Of a DNA stretch of 64,000 nt, positions 55,048-64,000 are shown piece after piece. Location of the stretch: NCBI GenBank assembly GCA_032622095.1, contig CP136063.1, forward strand, positions 145,753,379-145,817,378, given 5' to 3'. This DNA comes from Siphonodentalium dalli. Taxonomy: Eukaryota; Mollusca; Scaphopoda; Gadilida; Siphonodentaliidae. The notes below the pieces were generated by a model. That model saw only the letters and a list, made by a program, of their open reading frames with translations, ran no database searches and was not told where the DNA came from. The first letter of the stretch is position 1. Every line of letters begins with the position of its first letter. Made by a program: the position numbers and the translations under genes.

Positions 55048-56997
55048 CTAAATGTCAATTGCTACTTTCCCTCTCTGGAATGTAACAATCAGCTGCTCGC
55101 CGGAAGCACCTCGTTTTGTTAGGCAATTGGCAAGCTGACTCGAACCTGGGCACCATCGAATGCTTTCTACTTCACCTCGATCAAGACATTGTTTCATCGC
55201 ACCAATATCGATTCGAAGACGTTTATCATCAACCATTTTAGTTGTGTGCACAGCTTCCACCACACTCCTGTTATCCACATAGGCAACAATGGGGATCTTT
55301 GTCTCTTGGATACTGCACAATTCACATAACACTTTCCTGACATATATCGCCTCCTCGACACCTTCCTGCAAGCTCATTGCTTCGGCAGCCAATGTTGAAC
55401 GCACCACTCTTTTTATCTTATGGCAGTTCCAAGATAGAGGACAGCTCAATTTATCTGGATTTACGACAAATAGAACATATGCCATTGTACTGCTGATTCC
55501 ATCAGGCAAATTTGCATAAGCAGCATCAGTAAAAACCACTAATTTCCACTTATCATCTGAAGGAAGTCCCATGAATGGAAATCGAATTGATGTTGTCTCA
55601 GATTTCACTCTTGATATGATCTTCACTGCTCTAGCCAGATCACAAACTTGACCTTTTCTGAATTTAGTGCTCAGTTCTATTAACTCAAAAGCCAAATCAG
55701 GTATTGTCCCTTGCACAATCCAATTTAGACTTCCAACAATAGAACGCAGATCAGTGTATTCATTCATACTTAATTCATCATTTTTGCAGGCAACTCTTTC
55801 CGCACGTAACTCAATGTCTCTTACTCCATGAATATAGTTATTCTGGTGCAGAATTATTTCATCAGCTTTCTGTTCAATGTGGAACCCAACGTAAGTGAAT
55901 TTTACCTCCTCTACTTTTCCAGCTAGGAAACGCTGTCGCAAGCCACCCATTACATGTTCGTTAAAATCCTTATCACCAGCATGAAGAAAATCATCCACAT
56001 GGCTGAGAAGTATTCCTTGTAGTTCACCATCTGTTCCTCGTTTGTAGAACAGAGAAGGATCTAGTGTAGATAACTCACAACCAAGATGATTTAGTTCATG
56101 TACAACACTTGTGTAGAATTGCCGAGCTGCATCTTTTAAACCCTACAAGCATGTTTTTAACTTCCAAACTTTTCCTTCTGTCTTAGCTTCTTTAGGAGGT
56201 CTGATGAAGACTTCCCTTTCCAATTTTTTTCCTTGGAGGAACGCTGACTTAATATCAGTTGTTTTAACATTCCATTTTTTATTTACTGCCAATGTCAAGA
56301 ATAGTCTTATGGATACTTTGCTTACAGTAGGTGAATCATTTTGTGTCAAACCTTCCTCCTCAAATCCACGGGCGACTAAACGGGCCCGGACATCAGCTCC
56401 CTGTTGTGTCAGTACCCAGCGTGTAGAAATGCATTGTTGTCCATTTTCATTTACCTCTTCATAAGTATCAAAGTCCTTTAACTTCTGAAGCTCTTGAATT
56501 ATTGCATTCCCACACGAAGGATCATGAAGTCTGTCCTTTGGCACAAATGTCATCAACACTTCTTCGGTTTGACTGGTCCTTTTCCACTGAACACTATTCA
56601 AATCAATACTCATTTTGTTTCCATCTTTCATCTGTAGATTGAACCAGGATTTATTTGTTCCAGTCGCTTTCCCAGCTCTACCAATAACAGTACCAGGAAT
56701 CCATTCATCACCATCTTCCAGATGATACTCAATTTCATCACCTGTTTTCAGCATGATCTTCTCGTCTGACACAGCTTTGGGTGTCACAATGTTCTGAACA
56801 GAATCTTTTTCACCGACGTTTTCTGTGAATACTTCAATTTTCGACTCAACTGCTTGTTTGACACACGTATCTTCTTTAAGATCACCTGGATCTGGGTTCA
56901 TATTGTAAGAGTTGGCTTTAATAAGTCGGTTTGGAGAAACTCTCACAAATGTTCCTCCATGTCTCATTAACACAACTTTGCCATCTTGGAAAACCAC
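55048..56997 (-). pseudogene. copia reverse transcriptase-RNase H
   Basis: The first ORF (56143-56997) holds RARLVARGFEEEG and TTDIKSAFLQGKKL with the first catalytic Asp. An in-frame TAG (56140-56142) stands where copia has LYGLKQ-like Tyr. The second ORF (55048-55998) resumes with HVDDFLHAGD (catalytic VDD), then RNase H motifs FTDAAYAN, LAAEAMSLQEG and YVDNRSVVEAV, ending with LANCLTKRGAS. Only the stop and the upstream frameshift prevent one long frame. Confidence 0.9.
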
Positions 56998-59271
56998 TTT
57001 TGCAGGTCAAGCCATTTGTCTTTTCCCTCCCTTTTATAAAACACTCTATCTCCATTAGAATAGCACTGTTCTGCTGCCCTGACCTTGCCTCGTAGAGCCC
57101 GTCGGATTCTCTCATCAGCTTCTGTCTGAATAAATGCCCTACGAGCAGAATGTAGAGTATTCATATGTTCTGCAAAGACTTCACTCATTGTTTTACCATC
57201 CATTGCTGCAATATTATCTGTCATGATGTTGGGTATTTTCGGATTGAAGCCGAACACAAGTTGATAACTACTGAACCCATTCCACATTTGTAATGAATTA
57301 CGAGCCATATTGGCCCAACATAACAGAATATCATCAGGAGTGTCCTTGTTATCATCTTGAAGTTTTAGCAGCATAGAATCTGTTATTGAATGTACTCGTT
57401 CACAAAGCCCATTCTGAAATGGACTGTATGCAGCTGTTGTGCACACCTGCACATTGAGAATCGACAAAACTTCTCTCAATTCATCATTATTAAACTCGCC
57501 GCCATTATCATGCAACACTGATCCAAATACGCCAAATATTCCTATCCAGTGTTTGATAATCTTGTCGATAATTTCTCTTGGAGTTTTTCTCTCTATAAAC
57601 ACAGATAAGGTTAGTCTTGACCACATATCAATAATATGAAGAATCCATCGGTTACCCCATTTTTTCAAGTCAATGGCAACCTTTTCATTGAAGCTTTTCG
57701 CCATGGGAAATGAGACAACAGGCCGTGGCGGTGTTGGAGCATGCATTTTGCAAATATCACAGTTGTCTCGAATGTTCTCCAAAACATTACTAAACTTTTC
57801 TTGCCACACACCTGCATCCTTTAGTAATGCTATCAATCGATTGGTTGGTGGATGAGCGAATTGTCTATGTAATTTATAAAGTACTTTGGACAATTCATTG
57901 TCGCCTAAATCACTCAAATTAACACTGAACACTTCTTGAACATCCATTCCACCATCTAGTGCAATGCAATAGTGACCAGAAGTAGTTAGGTTTAAACACA
58001 CATCTTTGCCTAGAATATTTGCTGAATCATTTTCGATATCAAGCCTCACTTGTGCACGCTTCATCGCATCCTTTGAAAGGAGAAGAGGAATGTCAGATGC
58101 AACAACATCAGTTTTGATGATAACTTTCTTTCCAACAATCTTTGCGGGAATACTATATTCTCCCATTGATCGCATCTGTGTCCCACCTCCGAATTTGAAC
58201 ATCCTTGTACCATCGCTAACTTCAATACTGTTTTTATCATCTTCAGTCAAAGAATTAATGTATGTATCCAGCCGCTCTCGTCCACATACAGTACTGGAAC
58301 ACGCACTTTCGAGTACAGCGCAATTTCTTGCCTCCTTCCCAAGCTCTTTCATATCTCCCTTATCACTCCCAGTGTATAAAACAACATGTTCCTGTTCTAC
58401 TTCAGCTAAGTTCACTCTTGATTGTTTTGCCATGTTTTCCCAGCTATCTGGGCAATCTTTGAGGAGATGCCGGAATAATCCACATGATACACACCTTAGA
58501 CTCTCACCATCTCGACCAACTGGATTGATTTTTCTGGAAGTGTTCATACTATAACTAGCACTACTCGACAAATTTGAGATTCGAGGGTTACTTGCTCTAC
58601 GTCCAAAAAATTGTCCTCTCTGATAACGCCCTCTCGCCTTGTAGTTATAGTGACCTCTATCTGAACCTGTAAAATACACATCATCAGGTTCGGTCTTTAT
58701 CGCATTAACTGAAGTCGTGTCGTGTCCACCCGCTACAGAATCCCCTTTGAATTTTTTCAATGATTTCCTTGTCTGTACAAAAAGTGTGTCCTTATGACTG
58801 TAGTCCATACCTGTCATTACAAGCATTGTCTCTTGTGTCGAAATCCTCGCTCTTTTTAATAATTTAAACGCAAGAATTTCCGATGGAAGTTTGAGTCCTT
58901 TCTTCAATATTTTATTGTACTTCTGGTCAAAATTGACTATATATTCACTAACAGTCTCATTCGATGTGCGCTTATAGTCTTCAAAATCCTGGAATTTTTC
59001 CCAACTGTCCTCAAGTTCATCTTTTCCAAGATATTTGTCCAGAAATTCAAGGAGAATGTTAAGTCCATCGTCTTTCTTCAAATCAGCAAGAGGTACTTCA
59101 TCAAAAAACTTTCTCTCTTATGTGAGATTCATCATTTTCCGGCAGAGTCAACGCAATCGCTATCCCTTGTTTTCCTTTGTTCAAATCAGTAATCTCTTTC
59201 CAAGCCAGTAACTCTTGTTTATATCGCTCATAATTCTTGTTGTAGGTTGGTGGGTTGATCCTCATAGCCAT
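56967..59271 (-). pseudogene. copia gag-protease-integrase
   Basis: The gag start is at ATG 59271. The frame breaks near 59105 at a T run, then continues as a 704-codon ORF from 59081. In that ORF: a CCHC knuckle (C197, C200, H205, C210), a protease site reading VLESACSS (E254-E258 region) where copia normally has Asp, an integrase zinc module (H405, H410, C441, C444), and a D,D35E core (D471, D525, E561). Integrase would join cDNA to the host genome in the nucleus. The frame shifts near 57000 into the RT frame. Confidence 0.9.
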
Positions 59272-59279
59272 CCTGTTAA

Positions 59280-59289
59280 TCTGCTACCA
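59280..59289 (-). other. copia primer-binding site (initiator Met tRNA)
   Basis: On the minus strand TGGTAGCAGA, two bases inside the 5' LTR, complements the 3' end of animal initiator tRNA-Met (TCTGCTACCA). This is the usual copia primer. Confidence 0.8.
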
Positions 59290-59291
59290 TT

Positions 59292-59481
59292 TGTTAATGG
59301 CTAATTACCTATTATATCTCCACAGCACACTTGTGACTTGCTTCACTTCAATTCAAACTCTAACTGCTGTTTCTGTCCATGATGTCATTTCCAGGTCATG
59401 AGTTCACTTCCTGTTTCACTGATGTTAATGACACTGTAGCTCTTCCTGTTTCACTGATGTTAATGACACTGTAGCTCAACA
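59292..59481 (-). repeat. copia 5' LTR
   Basis: Same length as the 3' LTR, with one visible difference (CTTCACTTC here, CTTCAATTC there). This near-identity implies a recent insertion. Confidence 0.95.
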
Positions 59482-59749
59482 ACTGATTGCCCCCCCCCCC
59501 CCCTCCTCCAGCTCAACAAGTACCGTTTTGACCGGGCTCCAGACTCCCAAGTCTTAGGTTGGAATTTCACAACCGACATATCAAACTTTCTCAATTGTTG
59601 GAAATTTCCAATCTCACAAGCACATTTTTAATAAAAACTATTTAAACATGTTTGAAGCCCGATTATCCATGGATCCAAAACACCATACATGTATCTCAGA
59701 TTAATCAGTCAGGTAGTTCCAAGGGAGATGTTTTAATGAATTTCGTATT

Positions 59750-61710
59750 TTAATGATTTTATTAGACACAAAAGTGTTAAGTCCCCATAGCCCCGTCATT
59801 TCCAGGTTGACCTCATGTTAACAAAGCTGAATCTCAGTCACTAAAGGATCCTCCATACTATATGTAAGCTAAATAGTCCAACCTCTCTTGAGAAGATATT
59901 TTAAGTATTACTATAGAGACACACAGTTATGTCCCTGGTCCCACCCTATTTAACCTGGTGACCCCATCTGAATAAATTTGAATCCCAGACACCAAAAAAC
60001 CCTTCATACTAAATATCAGTAAAATAGACCTGATGGTCCTTGTGAAGGAAGCATATTATTAAAGAGGAAAACTGTCCTTCGCTTGGCCCCTATTTGACCA
60101 GGTGACCCCATTTAAACAAGTACCACAAGGACCCTCCATACTCCATATAAGCTAAATAGGACTGATGGGTCTTGAGGAGGGGCCATTTTAAGAATTACTA
60201 TGGGGGAAGAGTTATGTCCCTGGCCGCACCCCTATTTGACCTGGTGAACCCATTTCAACAAATCTGAATGCCAGTCACCCAAGGACTCTCTATACCAAAA
60301 CGTATGCTAAATATGCCAAATGGTTCAACTAATGAGGGAAAGAATTATGTCTGTAGCTCTGACCCTATTTGACCCAATTCTGAATCCTTATCACCCATAC
60401 CAAATGTAAGCTGAATACGCCTGATGGTTCTTGATGGGAAGACATTTTGAGAATTACAATGGATGGACAAGTTATGTCCCTGGCTCCGCCCTTATTTGTT
60501 TTCAACACATCTGTATCCCTGTCAACCAAGGACCTTCCATACCAATTATAAGCTAAATAGCCCCGATGATTCTTGAGAAGATGTTTTAAGAATTACTATG
60601 GATGGAAAGACTTAGGTCCCTAACTATGCCACTTTATTGACCATGTGGCCCCCCATTTGAACAGAACTGAATCCCAGCCACCTAGAGACCATCCTGACAA
60701 AATATGTCTCAATTCTTCATTGCATGTAAGCTCATCCAGTTTTCCATATGTAATTGCCTGAGAAACGGGTATTTAGTTTTACTGGCCTAACTGTCAGATT
60801 CATCATTCACAAGCCCTGGGGAGTTAGTTATTATAAGCCATGGGCCATTTATATACAAACTCTTAAACAGGCAGAGCATTTTAGGCTATTAATCAAACTA
60901 GCTGTCATTCCAATCAGATTGTGTTAACACTGCCATTTCATTTACTACTTTATAACCAATGTGACTTCTATATGGTATATATCTGTGATTGCAGACAGCT
61001 TCCTGGTATGGTACATGTATCTTATAGAGCTCTGAGTATCTGCTAGCTGTTTGCATGTTCTTGATTTTAGACTGATTTAAAGCAAAATTGGTTGCGTCAC
61101 CCTGGTGGATGTTATAATGGTGTTATTTTTTTTCTTCAAATTGAGCAGGAAATTAATCTCAAATAAAATAAAAAAAATGAATTTGAAAAATAAAAATTTT
61201 GTCTGTTTTTTTCTTTTCAAATCAAACATTTTTGGTTTTGTCTTTGTTTCTGTTTTTTCTCGTTCAATTGAACAAGGAGTTCAATGTAAAAAAAATAAAA
61301 AAAATTAAGAGTTGTGTCCCTGGCTCCGCCCCTATTTGACTCAGTGACCCCATTTGAACAAATCTGAACCCCAGTCACCCAAGGACCCTTCATACCAAAT
61401 ATAAGCTAAATCGGCCATATGGTTCTTGAGAAGAAATCATTCTAAGAATTACTATGGATGAATAGAGTTATGGCCCTGCTTTCGCAACTATTTGAGCTAG
61501 TGACCTCATTTGAACAAATCTGAATGTTAGTCACCTATGGAACATCCACACCAAATATGAAACCATTTGGTCCTATGGATTGTAAGAAGAAGATGTTTAA
61601 AGAATTGTTGACGGATGGACGGACGGACGGACGGTACGACGGACGGACGATGGACGAGGAGTGATGACTATAGCTCCACCGGACACTTCGTCTCAGGTGA
61701 GCTAAAAAGT
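59750..61710. repeat. GAATTACTATGG / GGTGAGCTAAAA tandem block
   Basis: Roughly ten diverged units of about 140 bp repeat GTTATGTCCCTGG, CCTATTTGACC(T/C)(G/C)GTGA, TTTGAACA...CTGAATCCCAGTCACC and ATAAGCTAAATAG. The block is broken by about 600 bp of other AT-rich sequence at 60.7-61.3 kb. It ends at about 61620 with a GACGGACGG run, GACTATAGCTCCACCGG and GGTGAGCTAAAA. The same family is at 15.8-17.6 kb. Confidence 0.8.
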
Positions 61711-61983
61711 GCTGAAGGGTACACAAGGTTTGAAAATGTGCTGAAGGGTACACAGGGTTTGTGATCAGCACGAACACTATAACATAAATTGTTTTATGAA
61801 AGTCTGGCGCCCATTAGCAGTTTGTTTTCAGTACATTTCAATATTCATTGGAACGTAAACAATTATTCTCTGACAGAAATCATGGCAGATACGAAGAAGA
61901 CTGAATGTCCTTTATAATGACATTTCAAAAACCTGTGTACCCTTCAGCACATTTTGAAAATCCTATGTACCCTTCAGCGCTTT
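61709..61983. mobile_element. fold-back element with doubled GCTGAAGGGTACAC ends
   Basis: The left end has two tandem copies of GTGCTGAAGGGTACACA-type sequence (about 61709-61762). The right end has the inverted pair GTGTACCCTTCAGCAC and GTACCCTTCAGCGC (about 61933-61983). It sits directly after the GGTGAGCTAAAA tail of the previous repeat. No coding sequence. Confidence 0.72.
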
Positions 61984-63560
61984 TTTTGGTGAGAGTGACC
62001 CCTTCAGCAGTAATAAGCCGTAGTTTTTAGTAATAATTTGAAGGATTAGTTGTTTTAACGGAATTCTGAGGCGGTGCGGTGCATTCATGTAACCAATATA
62101 TTTTATATTATAATTTATATTTATGGCTAATAATATGATCTTGGTGGTGTTACCATTTCTGACTATGGTTTTCTTGTTTTAACTGTGGGTTGAAATGACT
62201 TCAATTTGTTATTCCACGCGATATGAATAGCCATGCAAGGGGCGAATCCAACATCCCGAGATGAGGGCCCCGGGCTTTTTTTCGCCATGCAGAGCAAACA
62301 ATTTCTATGACATTTTGTATCAGAGTGTCGGAAAATATCTCGCCCGACACCAAGTTTTGGGCGCCAAAGTTTCAACACTGAATATTTCTATCAAAAAATA
62401 AATATAACAATTCTAAAAGTGGAGTCAAAATTTAGACAATTCCATCTATATGTAAAGAACAAATAAATGATAAACATGATTCGTCTACAGTGCACTCTAG
62501 GTTATACAATGTAGTCCAATCAACGCTCGAACTATAAAACGCACTGGCGGCAGTATCATCGTAAAGAGATTATCTAAAGGCACATACGCCATACTACTAT
62601 GGTATACGGTACATGTACCGTATACATAGTATATTTTCGAATTATTATAGAAATACATTGCTGGTTCGTTTTCAATGGTAGATATGCATGGCATTTAAAA
62701 TTGGTTATATCTTCCATCACATGTTGTGCCACCTTATTTGAACAAATGTATGACAACAAGACATCTCTATGTCATGACAAATACGCATCTGCCATTGCTT
62801 AATAAAAGAAAAGTCACGAGTCCTTCAAAACGTCGGTTTCCATGTGTCGTTATCGTCATTAGTCAGTTGATTGACTGAACATATAATTATTCATAACCCA
62901 AACATTTACACAACAGATATTAATCTACATACTCTATTTTAATTAACATTATGGATGCAACCAGAATGTAGATGAATAGGGGATTGGAATACTAGTTAAT
63001 CAGTTCGGTGTTAGATATTTTTTTGTGAAAAACTGTGTTTATATTAATAAAACGAGTACATGAGTGGAGTGTGATCGGACCACCCGTTTGGCTTGTATTG
63101 ATGACTTATTTTGCTGGTGTATCATGAAGCTGATAGCTATTAGATGTAAAACTGAAAAAATCATCATGGTCAATGGAGGAATTAAGTGGTTGGATAGATG
63201 CATTGTATTGCCAACCGAAACACTTCTATACTTGTACTGTCTAGAAGCCATGATTTTGCGATTATTCATTCGGAATTAAAAAATATTCTCCCATGCACCA
63301 ACCCAAACCATAGGCGACCTGGTGATTCCGGGGGCTTATTCCATGGGCATGTCCGGCGTGCCCAGATAATTCACTACCATTTGCAGACTTTCAGAAAATA
63401 AGTTCACTGTTCAAAGAAGCTTTGATCTTCCATCACTAAACCTCCATAGTATATCGTAATTGTGCTGAATGTTATTGCTGAATGTTATTGTCACTCGTCC
63501 CATATAGGACTAATATAAAGCAATATAAACTTGGCCCAGAACACAGGAAAAAGCGTCGTT
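61984..63560. other. no gene recognised
   Basis: AT-rich. A perfect short palindrome, TACGGTACATGTACCGTA, lies at about 62606-62623. ORFs of 60-76 codons on both strands look incidental. Confidence 0.4.
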
Positions 63561-63689
63561 TTGAATGTAGTATATGCAAAATTTCCCAGACCCCCATCTA
63601 GGAGAGGGGGGTTAATTCCCCCCCTCTCGTGCTCTCCCCCATTCACCGATTCGCGGCTTGGCTGATGCTACGCATCATATCTACAACAA

Positions 63690-63739
63690 TATATAGCCCC
63701 CCCCCCCCCCCACTTTCAAAATTTCTGGATCCGCCACTG
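63690..63739. mobile_element. possible hAT end (CAGTGGCGGATCC type)
   Basis: On the minus strand the sequence begins CAGTGGCGGATCCAGAAAT at 63739 and runs into a G run. CAGTGGCGGATCC-like ends are common on animal hAT elements, and a partial match lies at 53880. The other end was not found, so the element is undefined. Confidence 0.35.
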
Positions 63740-64000
63740 AATCTATTTCGTATCCACGCGATTGAACCAATAACTTCATATTACATGGGATATATCGGAC
63801 AGGTGTATTGCCATGCTTATATATAATCATACCATACTGTTTGCACAATGCCAATAACTTCTTTTTAGGTTGTTACAACTGCGTTTTACATTCAATACTA
63901 TAGTTGTATTGTGTACGTTTATTATGCATATGCATATAGCGCTTAGATACTAGAATGTTTTGGGGTTTTTTGACAATCGGTAAAAGCCAATGTTCAACTG

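Larger units (their letters stand above)
54766..59481 (-). mobile_element. complete Ty1/copia LTR retrotransposon
   Basis: It is 4716 bp with 190-bp LTRs at 54766-54955 and 59292-59481 that differ at one position seen. The LTRs begin TGTTAATGGC and end CTCAACA, and a 5-bp duplication ACTGA flanks the element (54761-54765 and 59482-59486). A primer-binding site (TGGTAGCAGA, 59280-59289) and a polypurine tract (54956-54971) lie next to the LTRs. Gene order gag, protease, integrase, RT, RNase H is that of copia. Three frame breaks disable the polyprotein: a frameshift near 59105, one near 57000 and a stop at 56140. Confidence 0.95.

Noticed and set aside
56967-59081. 704-codon ORF as a host gene
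   Set aside because: CCHC, integrase D,D35E and flanking LTRs identify it as copia gag-pol.

Overview
The window is AT-rich animal nuclear DNA with long introns and dense, mostly decayed mobile elements. A ~160-bp satellite, motifs such as GGCCATAACTC and the GACTATAGCTCCACCGG...GGTGAGCTAAAA repeat are, as I recall, typical of bivalve and other mollusc genomes. A mollusc, probably a bivalve, is my best inference; the species cannot be told.

One host gene is well supported. It is the polarity gene scribble (scrib, LAP family: leucine-rich repeats followed by PDZ domains), on the minus strand and running through most of the window. I assembled 18 coding exons from 46396 down to 2903 whose splice phases all agree (2344 nt, about 781 codons). 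In transcription order they encode most of the LRR array (exons 1-8), an acidic and proline-rich linker (9-13), the whole of PDZ1 (14-16), a short linker (17) and the first part of PDZ2 (18). The start of the gene (N-terminal LRRs) and its end (rest of PDZ2 and later domains) were not found and probably lie outside, so both ends are missing.

Almost everything else sits in scrib introns or in the >17-kb stretch upstream of the first exon found. By region: 0.7-1.6 kb holds a TTAA-flanked element. 4-10 kb holds PDZ exons among MITEs and two LINE fragments. 13-20 kb holds linker exons among mollusc-type repeats. 20-28 kb holds LRR exons with TTAA/CCCTT MITEs packed against them, plus a hAT element with a BED finger. 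28-43.5 kb is one giant intron holding a perfect 88-bp hairpin, several hAT elements, a decayed multi-exon gene with DDE-like motifs (29973-33608) inside a possible 11-kb TIR-bounded element, and diverged tandem repeats. 44-46 kb holds a TTAA element and a CAGGGTTC-ended element. 47.4-50.5 kb is a DIRS-like tyrosine-recombinase retrotransposon with an internal deletion. 51.2-52.7 kb is a nine-unit satellite carried inside another repeat family. 54.8-59.5 kb is a structurally complete Ty1/copia element with near-identical LTRs and a 5-bp target duplication. 59.7-61.7 kb is a tandem-repeat block.

No tRNA, rRNA, CRISPR array, bacterial operon or promoter was recognised.
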